Below, one piece after another: positions 14,098 to 20,944 of a stretch of DNA of 36,400 nt. The notes beneath the pieces are model-generated. The model was not told where the DNA came from. It ran no database searches and saw only the letters and a list, made by a program, of their open reading frames with translations. How positions within the stretch are numbered: position 1 is the stretch's first letter; every line of letters begins with the position of its first letter. A program made the position numbers and the translations under genes. Source of the DNA: Christensenella sp. UBA5327 (GTDB taxonomy: Bacteria; Bacillota; Clostridia; Christensenellales; Aristaeellaceae); the NCBI GenBank assembly GCA_002411105.1, contig DHQX01000019.1, forward strand, positions 29,591 through 65,990, written 5' to 3'.

Positions 14098-15870
14098 ATG
14101 ACAAAGACAATGAGATATTTGGCTCTGATGATGGCCATGGTAATGCTTTTGATGGTGCCCATGGGAGCGGGGGCAGAGCATACGCACACCTATCCTAACG
14201 AGTGGACCATTGAAGAGCAGCCGGGCTGCACAACCCCCGGCATCAAGTTCAAGGCCTGCACCGTGGCAGACTGCACCAATGTGCAGGTGGAGCAGATCCC
14301 GGTGGCGGGGCACAAGTTTGGTACCTGGTCTGTGTATGCCGCCGCCAGCTGCAACAGCCCAGGCACAGAAATCAGAACCTGCTCTGTGTGCGGGGTGACT
14401 GAGCAGCGCAGCATCGCCGCCCCCGGGCACAAGTTTGGCGCCTGGGCCTTTTACAGCGCTGCCACTTGCACCTCCCAGGGCATGGAAACCCGGACCTGCT
14501 CGGTCTGTGGCACGGTGGAACCCCGTTACTTCAAGGCCCTGGGCCATGATTTTGGCGGCTGGAGCGTTCAGACGTTGCCCAGCTGCCTGTCTGACGGCTA
14601 CGAAGCCCGCAGCTGCAGCCGCTGCAACCAGACAGAAACACGCAGAATCTCCGCTGTGGGGCACAATTTTGGCGCCTGGTATGTCTATCAGGCCCCTAAT
14701 TGCACCCAGATGGGGCTGGAGCGGCGGGATTGCTCCCGCTGTGACGTGATAGAGAGCCGCTACCTCAAGGCCCTGGGCCACAAAATGGGCGCCTGGGTGA
14801 CGGTGAGCGTGGCCAACTGCACCCAAAATGGGGAGCGGACCCGCACCTGCAGCGTCTGCGGCTATGTGGAGCGGGAGATCAGCTACGCCCTGGGGCACCA
14901 GATGGGCCCGTGGACGCAAACCCTGGCCCCTGCCTGCACCACCGCCGGGCAGACCCAGCGGGTGTGCACCCGTGGCTGCGGCTATACCGAGACCGGGACG
15001 CTGTATGCGCTGGGCCATGCCATGCAGCCCTTTGTGATCACCCTGGGCCCCACCTGCACCGCGGAGGGGGAGCGGACCTCCACCTGCGCCCGCTGCGGCC
15101 AGCAGATCAAGGAGAAGATCAAAAAACTGCCCCATCAATTCACCGCCTGGAAGGTGGTGACGCCTTCCACCTGTGTCACCGCGGGCGTTCAGGAGCGCTT
15201 CTGCACGGTCTGCGGCACCCGGGAGACTTCGGCGCTCAAGCTGGGCAAGCACCAGTATGACGGCGGGTGGCTTGCCATCCGGAAGCCCACCCTGGAGCGG
15301 GTGGGGTTTAAGATCAAGCGCTGCACGGTGTGCAACAAGCAGATTCAGCATCAGGAATACGCCCCGGATTCCTACCGCTACGAGGTGCCGGCGGTGGGCT
15401 TTGGCGTGCCGGTGTCAAGTGTCCTGCCGGTTTTCCAGGGATATGGCTACGCTGACCGCTTGATCCCCCTGGCGCTTTCAGAAAACCAGGAGCAGACCTT
15501 CCCCATCATGACTGCGGACGGCTACCAGGTGGGCCTGATAAAAGCGGCCTGGGCGGGCCAGATGCTCACCATCACCTACAAGATGCATGACCCGGCCACC
15601 GTGGTCATCAGCGAGGCGCTGATGGTGTTTCCAGAGCTGGCTGCCATCACCCAGGAAGGCCTGAGCCCGGTGGCACCCGCCCACTGGTTTGGCGGCGCCA
15701 TCCCCATGACAGGCGATGACAAGCCGGTGATGGCCGTGCGCTTTCTTCTCTCCTATGACCAGAAGCATCAGGGCAACGCCCCCTTTACAGACAGTGGGCT
15801 ATACATCGATGGCGTGACGCCCAATGGCGCCGTGCTTCAGGGGATGATGAATCAGCTGACGGCGCGGTAA
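14098..15870 (+). CDS. Secreted protein with about nine 39-residue cysteine repeats
   Basis: A 590-residue exported protein. The signal peptide is residues 1-26 (ending MGAGA). Residues 27-385 hold nine repeats, nearly all exactly 39 long, of the form FGxW, Cys, about nine residues, Cys-x2-Cys, then ALGH; a tenth, decayed copy covers about 386-421. Three cysteines per repeat suggest metal binding or disulfide stacking. The C-terminal 170 residues are repeat-free with no domain I recognise, and there is no sortase motif or membrane anchor. The start is the ATG at 14098 with AAAGGAAG upstream; the open frame to 13960 would put the signal peptide inside the protein. Similar GHxFGxW repeats occur in secreted clostridial proteins, but no function is firmly known. 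A long open frame on the opposite strand (13936-15351) is a codon-bias shadow. Confidence 0.8.
   Translation: MTKTMRYLALMMAMVMLLMVPMGAGAEHTHTYPNEWTIEEQPGCTTPGIKFKACTVADCTNVQVEQIPVAGHKFGTWSVYAAASCNSPGTEIRTCSVCGVTEQRSIAAPGHKFGAWAFYSAATCTSQGMETRTCSVCGTVEPRYFKALGHDFGGWSVQTLPSCLSDGYEARSCSRCNQTETRRISAVGHNFGAWYVYQAPNCTQMGLERRDCSRCDVIESRYLKALGHKMGAWVTVSVANCTQNGERTRTCSVCGYVEREISYALGHQMGPWTQTLAPACTTAGQTQRVCTRGCGYTETGTLYALGHAMQPFVITLGPTCTAEGERTSTCARCGQQIKEKIKKLPHQFTAWKVVTPSTCVTAGVQERFCTVCGTRETSALKLGKHQYDGGWLAIRKPTLERVGFKIKRCTVCNKQIQHQEYAPDSYRYEVPAVGFGVPVSSVLPVFQGYGYADRLIPLALSENQEQTFPIMTADGYQVGLIKAAWAGQMLTITYKMHDPATVVISEALMVFPELAAITQEGLSPVAPAHWFGGAIPMTGDDKPVMAVRFLLSYDQKHQGNAPFTDSGLYIDGVTPNGAVLQGMMNQLTAR
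14176..15252 (+). repeat. Nine tandem repeats of about 117 bp inside the secreted protein gene
   Basis: Repeat units of 39 codons run end to end; the first unit is 46 codons and the seventh 40. Each ends with a Gly-His or Pro-His pair and carries the Cys-x2-Cys pair. DNA identity between copies is only moderate, so they are old, selected repeats rather than fresh duplications. Confidence 0.8.
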
Positions 15871-15898
15871 ATTCCCCGGGGCAGGCCGAATAAATTTT

Positions 15899-15930
15899 CG
15901 CCCTGCGGCGTGATATGCCGCAGGGCGTTT
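15899..15930 (+). terminator. Intrinsic terminator of the cysteine-repeat protein gene
   Basis: A perfect 11-bp stem (CGCCCTGCGGC at 15899-15909 with 15917-15927) has a 7-base loop and is followed by TTT. It lies 28 bases past the stop. Confidence 0.75.
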
Positions 15931-15992
15931 CAATGAGAGGGCTTGTACCTTGCAGGAGCGTTGCCGCTCAGGCAAGCGCTTGCTTCAGGGGG

Positions 15993-16202
15993 TCATTTCC
16001 CCGGGGTTTGAGGGTCCTCGCCCGTTCCTGCCAGGGAGCAGCCGTTCTCCGGCGTGCAGCTGCGCTCATAATCCAGCGCCAGGGTGGGGGGCCGCTTTAG
16101 GTGGGTGGCACGCAGCGTGGAAGGGTGGGAGCCAAAGGGATTGCCCTTGAGGTGTTGGTTGTTTTCCCAGTCAAACAGGGGCGGCAGGCTGGTCGTAAAC
16201 AT
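15993..16202 (-). CDS. Small 69-residue protein of unknown function
   Basis: I do not recognise this protein. The minus-strand frame starts with ATG at 16202, nine bases after a GGAGG, and ends with TGA. It has its own promoter with a perfect TATAAT (16283-16312). About three quarters of its third codon positions are G or C, as in real genes of this window. The sequence starts MFTTSLPPLFDWENN and is proline-rich and hydrophilic, with two cysteines near the C-terminus (SCTPENGC) and no membrane segment. It stands alone between the repeat protein terminator and the zinc-ribbon gene. A 12-bp palindrome (15972-15983) lies just downstream. A plus-strand frame over the same bases has no ribosome binding site and is less likely. 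Confidence 0.6.
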   Translation of the reverse strand: MFTTSLPPLFDWENNQHLKGNPFGSHPSTLRATHLKRPPTLALDYERSCTPENGCSLAGTGEDPQTPGK

Positions 16203-16282
16203 GAATGGATACCTCCGTTTTCCAGCAAGTGAATTTGCGAAATACAGAAAACGACAGTTCAAACAGCACGGGTGACGCTTTG

Positions 16283-16312
16283 ATTATACCCGGACTATTA
16301 AACAAACATCAA
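16283..16312 (-). promoter_or_regulatory. Promoter of the 69-residue small protein gene
   Basis: On the minus strand TTGATG (16312-16307) and a perfect TATAAT (16288-16283) are 18 bases apart. The transcript would start near 16276 with a leader of about 75 bases. Confidence 0.65.
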
Positions 16313-16338
16313 AGTGTCGATTATAAAATTTATTGATA

Positions 16339-16755
16339 TTACCGCTTGATCTCCACCTCAAACTCATTCCGGCACACGGGGCATTTCACATGCGTGGTGC
16401 CGACCTGCTTTTTGAGGCGCAGGGTGGTTTTGCAGCTGGGGCAGCTGCGGTAGCGGTGGGTGCGTATATCACGGATGCGGTTTTTGATGAGGAGCAGGCG
16501 CTTCTTCGTCTTGTCCCTAAGGGCCAGGTAGCGCTGGTTTTCCGCCGCGCGCCGCGCCCGGTCCTTGGAGAAAAAGCGGAACATGGAATAGACGATCAGC
16601 CCCATCGCCAGGAAGTACAGGACGCTGGAGCGCACAAACAGGTTCAGGATGATCAGCACCATGGCAACGGCAAACAGCCCCTTGTACATGGGGTCAGGGC
16701 CGTAGCGGCTCTGCATGAAGGCCATGAGCTTATATTTCAGGTTATTCAGGTTCAT
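16339..16755 (-). CDS. Membrane protein with C-terminal zinc ribbon
   Basis: A 138-residue conserved hypothetical protein. Two adjacent hydrophobic segments (about 25-58: LFAVAMVLIILNLFV and SVLYFLAMGLIVYSMF) are followed by a basic linker rich in Arg and Lys, then a zinc ribbon near the C-terminus with CPSC and CPVC pairs about 20 residues apart. The ribbon should face the cytoplasm if the basic linker follows the positive-inside rule. It is the third gene of the DUF5685 / J-domain / zinc-ribbon group, 22 bases behind the J-domain gene. A role in a membrane-linked chaperone assembly is a guess from the neighbours only. Confidence 0.7.
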   Translation of the reverse strand: MNLNNLKYKLMAFMQSRYGPDPMYKGLFAVAMVLIILNLFVRSSVLYFLAMGLIVYSMFRFFSKDRARRAAENQRYLALRDKTKKRLLLIKNRIRDIRTHRYRSCPSCKTTLRLKKQVGTTHVKCPVCRNEFEVEIKR

Positions 16756-16777
16756 TTAGCGCCCTCTCCTTGTCTGG

Positions 16778-17446
16778 TCAGATGCACCAGCCGCCCCGGC
16801 AGCACAGCTGGGCGAAGCACAGCGCCGTGCACAGGGTGTTGAAGCCGCCCATGGTGGGCACGCCAAAGCCCCGGCTGCGCTGGGTGTAGGCCTGATAGGT
16901 GCCCGCGATCTGCTGGCGCACCTGCTGGTAGGTGATGTTGTTGGGGTCAAGGCGGATGGCCTCGTCAATGTGGTTGAGGGCGGAGACCCGGTTGCCCAGG
17001 CCGTAGTTGGCCACAGCGCTGAGGTAATACCATTCGCCATCCCGGGTTTTGATTTCGCTTAGCGCGTAGAGCGCCTCGTTGTAGCGCATGGCGTTGATAT
17101 AGTGGCGCACAGGGTCAAACCGGTCGCCCCGGTTTTGCTGGGGCTGCTGCGGGCGCTGCTGATAGTTGAAGGCGCCGCCAAAGAAATCAAAGGGATTGAA
17201 GCCGCCATAGGGGCTGCCGCCATAGGGTGAGCCTGAGCTTTGGGGCCTGGAATAATCCTGATACCGGGCGCGGCCGGACTTGATTTCCTCATAGGCCACG
17301 TTGATCTCCGCCATTTTTTTCTGCGCGGAGGCGTTGCCGGGGTTCAGGTCAGGGTGGTACTTCTTGGCCAGCTTCCGGTAGCTGTCAGTGACCTCCTGTT
17401 CGCTGGCGTCCCGGGATACGCCCAGCACCTCGTATGGGTCCCTCAT
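16778..17446 (-). CDS. J-domain (DnaJ-like) protein with cysteine-rich C-terminus
   Basis: A 222-residue protein. Residues 1-62 are a J domain with HPD at 31-33, needed to stimulate the ATPase of DnaK. A Gly/Tyr/Gln-rich linker (about 63-110) follows, then a helical tetratricopeptide-like segment (about 115-185: YNEALYALSEIKTRDGEWYY, GNRVSALNHIDEAIRLDP). The last 20 residues carry CTALCFAQLCC and end GGWCI, five cysteines in a hydrophobic tail. The zinc-finger and substrate domains of true DnaJ are absent, so this is a specialised co-chaperone, not DnaJ. The start overlaps the DUF5685 stop as ATGA. The partner substrate is unknown; the neighbours suggest a shared task. Confidence 0.8.
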   Translation of the reverse strand: MRDPYEVLGVSRDASEQEVTDSYRKLAKKYHPDLNPGNASAQKKMAEINVAYEEIKSGRARYQDYSRPQSSGSPYGGSPYGGFNPFDFFGGAFNYQQRPQQPQQNRGDRFDPVRHYINAMRYNEALYALSEIKTRDGEWYYLSAVANYGLGNRVSALNHIDEAIRLDPNNITYQQVRQQIAGTYQAYTQRSRGFGVPTMGGFNTLCTALCFAQLCCRGGWCI

Positions 17447-18258
17447 GGCTTCTTGTCTCCTTTGCGCGCGGCCAGGTAGCGGGCCCAGACGCCGGAATAG
17501 AGGATGTTTTCCATCAGTTCCTTATCTCTGTACAGCGTGAGGCGGGAAAAGGCCTCCACACAGTCGGCCATCAGCACCTGCAGGATGGCTTCATGGCGTG
17601 TGGAATCCACAAACACCATGGGGTTGTACTTCTCTTGCTGGATGTCCTTTTTCAGGTCCACCACCGCGTCCATCAGGTAGATGAAGCGGCCCAGCTTGTC
17701 GCCAAAGGCGTACAGGTCGGTATTTTCCTCCTGCCCTTCCGGGGTGAATACCTCCCCCAGGATGCTGCCAAAGGCCGCGGCGGGCAGGTCGGGGTTGGGC
17801 TCGCCCTCTTTCTCGAACATGGACAGCGCCTCAAGCCCCCGGCTGACGGATGCGCACTGCCGGGGCAGGCGGGCGCATACGGTTTCCACCTGGGTGCCGA
17901 TGATCTTGGCCTGGGTGAGGGCTGTGATCTTCCGCTCATCCACCCAGTCGTCCATCTTCTGGTAATAGGCCAGCACCACGTTCACATCCGCCGCATACTC
18001 CGTCCAGGCACCTATGGCGCTCTCCCGCTTTTTCATCGGGTGCACGGGGCAGCGGTAGGCCTGCGTGTGCATGTCATCCTCTTCCTTCAGGGCGGATAGC
18101 ACCAGGATCAGGAAGGTCATGTCATAGGTGAGGGTCAGCCGGCAAAGCGCCCCGTGGCGCTGGCCCAGGGCGCGGCAAAGCCCGCAGTATACCTGTTGGT
18201 ATCGCTGGCGCTGGGCTTCATTCAGCTTTTCCAGGTTGGCGATCACATAGCCAAACAA
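17443..18258 (-). CDS. DUF5685 family protein
   Basis: A 271-residue protein of unknown function. I chose TTG at 18258: GGGAGG lies eight bases upstream and the product then begins with FGYV, as in this family. The family block YCGLCRALGQRHG has Cys25 and Cys28; LTYDMTFLILVLSAL and CPVHP (Cys70) follow. Two aspartate-rich sites are visible: DDWVDE at 103-108 and DAVVDLKKD at 197-205, the latter followed by QQEKYNPM. Both resemble the paired metal-binding motifs of squalene/phytoene-synthase-type enzymes, and the protein reads as all-helical. That similarity is my observation, not an established annotation. It leads the operon with the J-domain and zinc-ribbon genes. Confidence 0.75.
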   Translation of the reverse strand: MFGYVIANLEKLNEAQRQRYQQVYCGLCRALGQRHGALCRLTLTYDMTFLILVLSALKEEDDMHTQAYRCPVHPMKKRESAIGAWTEYAADVNVVLAYYQKMDDWVDERKITALTQAKIIGTQVETVCARLPRQCASVSRGLEALSMFEKEGEPNPDLPAAAFGSILGEVFTPEGQEENTDLYAFGDKLGRFIYLMDAVVDLKKDIQQEKYNPMVFVDSTRHEAILQVLMADCVEAFSRLTLYRDKELMENILYSGVWARYLAARKGDKKP

Positions 18259-18285
18259 GCGCTTCCCTCCCTTTTTGATGTGAGC

Positions 18286-18304
18286 ATCATAGCATGTTAA
18301 CATG
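18286..18304 (-). promoter_or_regulatory. Promoter -10 and palindromic operator of the DUF5685 operon
   Basis: On the minus strand TATGAT (18291-18286) is a good -10 for the DUF5685 gene. Directly upstream, in the spacer, is a perfect 12-bp palindrome CATGTTAACATG (18293-18304). The -35 is weak. A palindrome in the spacer is a typical repressor operator. Confidence 0.45.
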
Positions 18305-18378
18305 GGCAGACCATGAAAGTGACATTAGAAAACTCTCAGGAAGAATACCACAGACGCGTGCCAGGCACAAGAACGGCC

Positions 18379-20751
18379 TCAAACCGATGCGCCGCGCTTC
18401 AGGTGCTGATAGCGGATGAGAAAGGCGATCGTCAACCCCAGCGCTGCCGTCAGCGCCAGGGCCAGGCCCGACAGCCAGGGGTGGGCCAGGGTGATGCTGC
18501 TGAAGCTGTTGTAAACGCTGAATGCCACCAGGCCCATGCTGTAAACCAGCGCGAACAGACAGAAAAACCGGCAGCCCCGGGTGCCGCCCTGCCGCTTCTC
18601 CAGGCGGAAGAGCACCTCCAGCGCCGCCGCCAGCGCCGGGAGGGAGGAGAGCATCATCAGCACCAGGTAGGGCAGGCTGGTGAGGGCGGAAAACCGGCGC
18701 AAAGAGACCTGGGGCGTGGCGGCGGCTTCCCGCCCCCAGGCTATGGCCAGCACAAGGGCGGCGGCCATCATCACCGACGCCAGGAAGAACAGCAGGAATC
18801 CGGCGGCCCGCAACCCCCGGGAGGCGGGCAGCCGGGCCAGCAGGCGGTGGCCCAGCGGGTCATTCGCATGGGGCGCGCAGGCTTTCAGGCGCATTGCCCG
18901 GTCCCTGCGGTGCCGGATGCCCGCCCGCGTCCCCGCAATCAGAAAGAAAAGCGCCTGGACAAACAGCAGCACCAGGGCTCCCAGCAGGGTCACCAGGTTT
19001 TTTGACAGCAGGGTTTTGATGCTGCTGTCCTTTTCGCCGGGGCTGAAGAGGGAGGCGTCCGGGGCGGGGTTTAGCGGGATGGTGGCACCGCTTGTGGTGA
19101 GGGCGTATGCAGCCGTCTGCGTTGTTCCCGGCGGGAGCGCGCATAGGTAGAGCTGCCCTGCCTGGATGGTCAAGGCGGGGGACTTGTAGACCCGCATGCC
19201 GGTAAAGCCGACGCGCCCCTCCCGGATGGCAAGGGCTGCCTGGGCCGCTTCGGGCCCCTTGCTCCACAGCGCCGCCTGATAGGCCCGGTCCGCAGGCACC
19301 GTGACCAGGATGTCATCCCCGGCCTGGCTGAGGGGCAGCGCCGGTTTCTCCCCTGGCCGGGGCGGCTGGTCAGCCCGGTATAAAAGCACGGTCCTCCCCT
19401 GGTCATCCTGGATGCGCAGGTTGACTGCCCCTGATACCGCCAGCTGCCGGTAGTCCCGGCTGGGGCTTGCCATCTGGGCAAGGTCATCAAAGGCGGCAAG
19501 CCAGGCCAGATATTTTTTGGGGTAATGCTCATGGACGAGCTCGCCATAGGGCCCGGCGTCCACCAGCCGGTCATCCGCATAAAAGCCCCTGTCCTTGAGC
19601 AGGTTTTCCCCGGCGTTGTTGGCGTAGATGGTCCAGGCCTGGTCCGTGATGCCGCGCATCTGCCGGAACAGCTCGCCGTCCTCCAAGAACAGCTGGACCG
19701 ACTGAAACAGCATGCCCAGGGCGCTGTTGCGCTGGGTCCAGAGGCTGGTGAAATAGCGCTGAAAGTGGCGGGCATAGTTCTCCGTATCAGTGATATTAGT
19801 GGAAAACAGGGACAGCACCTTGTGCAGCAGGCGGTTGCCGCTGGCGGTGGTGAGGTATTCGGTGCCGGTCATCTGAAGGTATTTGGCCTTCACCGGCATC
19901 ACGCGCTTTTCATAGTCGGAGTTGGTTTCAAGGGAGGGCAGGTAATAGGTCTGCCCAAAGCGGGTGAAGCCCCAGTCATCAAAGGGCACCATCATCACCG
20001 GGTCAAAGGCGCCCACGATGTTGAAAATGGCGGGGTAAGCCTGGGCGTCATCCTGCTTGGTCACGTTGGGGGTGGCAAAGGTATAGGCGAAGAGGTTCTC
20101 TGGCTGTACGCGCTTTGCGTCAAGCAACAGGGCCGCGGCCCGGTTTGATACCGCCGCGGCCCGGCTGTAGCCGGTGATCCAGATCTTGACCAGGCCGTCA
20201 ATTTTCTGCTTTTTTATGTAGTCTGCCAGGCGGCTTACCACCTGCCTGGCCGCCTGGTCAAAACCCTTGTGGTGAAGGCCGGTGCCCAGGGTGAAGTTGC
20301 TCTGCCATTCATCCTGATAGCCGCCGCCGGAAACCGCCACGGCCACCGCGGTGAAAGGCGCAGTGCCCGTCACCTGCCTGTGGGCGATGGCGGTGGCGAT
20401 GGTGTTGATGGTGGGCGTCAGGTCATACTGGGAAAGGCTGATGCCGGAAAACCCCAGCTCGGTCAGATACGCCGTGATGTTATCCCCCCGGCGGGCAGGC
20501 TCCGCCTCCGGCACCCGGAAGGCGCTCAGCGCCATGCCCAGGGAAGCCCGGGCCAGCTGCTGATGGTAGATTTTGCCGTCTCCAGACAGAAACGCATCAG
20601 AAAAGGGGATGGGCCAGGCGATTTGCTGCTGGGAGGTGAAGCGGGCGGTGGCGGTTTGGGCAAGGGTTACCGGGGCGGGGAGCGTGAGCAGCAGGGTCAG
20701 GGACAGCAGCAGAAGAAAGCTCCTGATCCCTGCCCCTTTCCTCCCGCCCAT
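18379..20751 (-). CDS. Lipase-like alpha/beta hydrolase with C-terminal membrane domain
   Basis: A 790-residue exported and membrane-anchored protein. The signal sequence is about residues 1-33. Residues 40-450 resemble the class-3 lipase / DUF2974 type of alpha/beta hydrolase: a nucleophile elbow GYSRA at 194-198 (Ser196) after strand KIWIT, then FAYTFATPN, where family members carry ATPN before the catalytic acid, and NIVGAFDPV. A possible catalytic His lies in LVHEHYPKKY. Residues about 580-790 contain five hydrophobic segments, so the enzyme probably faces outside with its C-terminus in the membrane. The ATG follows GGAGGGG. The likely role is hydrolysis of lipid or another ester at the cell surface; the substrate is unknown. 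It is downstream of the sigma/DUF4179 pair and may share its control. Confidence 0.65.
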   Translation of the reverse strand: MGGRKGAGIRSFLLLLSLTLLLTLPAPVTLAQTATARFTSQQQIAWPIPFSDAFLSGDGKIYHQQLARASLGMALSAFRVPEAEPARRGDNITAYLTELGFSGISLSQYDLTPTINTIATAIAHRQVTGTAPFTAVAVAVSGGGYQDEWQSNFTLGTGLHHKGFDQAARQVVSRLADYIKKQKIDGLVKIWITGYSRAAAVSNRAAALLLDAKRVQPENLFAYTFATPNVTKQDDAQAYPAIFNIVGAFDPVMMVPFDDWGFTRFGQTYYLPSLETNSDYEKRVMPVKAKYLQMTGTEYLTTASGNRLLHKVLSLFSTNITDTENYARHFQRYFTSLWTQRNSALGMLFQSVQLFLEDGELFRQMRGITDQAWTIYANNAGENLLKDRGFYADDRLVDAGPYGELVHEHYPKKYLAWLAAFDDLAQMASPSRDYRQLAVSGAVNLRIQDDQGRTVLLYRADQPPRPGEKPALPLSQAGDDILVTVPADRAYQAALWSKGPEAAQAALAIREGRVGFTGMRVYKSPALTIQAGQLYLCALPPGTTQTAAYALTTSGATIPLNPAPDASLFSPGEKDSSIKTLLSKNLVTLLGALVLLFVQALFFLIAGTRAGIRHRRDRAMRLKACAPHANDPLGHRLLARLPASRGLRAAGFLLFFLASVMMAAALVLAIAWGREAAATPQVSLRRFSALTSLPYLVLMMLSSLPALAAALEVLFRLEKRQGGTRGCRFFCLFALVYSMGLVAFSVYNSFSSITLAHPWLSGLALALTAALGLTIAFLIRYQHLKRGASV

Positions 20752-20811
20752 CCACCACCCCTCCAGTGTTGTTGTGATGTCCCAGAGTATACGGGATGTC
20801 CCGCCGCCCCG

Positions 20812-20889
20812 TCAAACACGCTGGTCGACCTTGAGGTAAAAGAGGCTGGCGGCATAGGAGAGGGCGGCCACCACCAAGCCCAGGCTCAT
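20812..20889 (-). CDS. Possible 25-residue membrane peptide
   Basis: The minus-strand frame from ATG at 20889 to TGA at 20812 encodes a peptide with one hydrophobic helix (LGLVVAALSYAASLFYL) and a charged tail (KVDQRV), with GC-rich third positions. The ribosome binding site is poor (only AGG) and the ATG lies in the loop of a hairpin. It could be a real small membrane protein, the remnant of a larger gene, or chance. Confidence 0.25.
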   Translation of the reverse strand: MSLGLVVAALSYAASLFYLKVDQRV

Positions 20890-20899
20890 GAGCCTGGGC
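20878..20899 (-). terminator. Perfect 22-base palindrome after the DUF4179 gene
   Basis: Arms GCCCAGGCT (20878-20886) and AGCCTGGGC (20891-20899) flank CATG. It lies 45 bases past the DUF4179 stop and is a strong hairpin, but on the minus strand TTGG rather than a U-run follows. It may be a terminator, an attenuator, or a lid on the small frame at 20812-20889. Confidence 0.4.
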
Positions 20900-20944
20900 G
20901 ATGAGGATCCGGGGCTGGGTTGATGATGAGCTTGTCTTTTGGTG

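Noticed and set aside
13936..15351. A 471-codon open frame opposite the cysteine-repeat gene
   Set aside because: It mirrors the repeat gene on the other strand. High GC3 suppresses antisense stops, the repeat structure carries over, and there is no ribosome binding site or promoter for it.
16084..16275. A 63-codon plus-strand frame over the small-gene region
   Set aside because: No ribosome binding site or promoter supports it, while the minus-strand frame 15993-16202 has both.
20878..20899. Palindrome as a phage or transposon attachment site
   Set aside because: No integrase, transposase or flanking direct repeats are present; a transcript hairpin explains it more simply.
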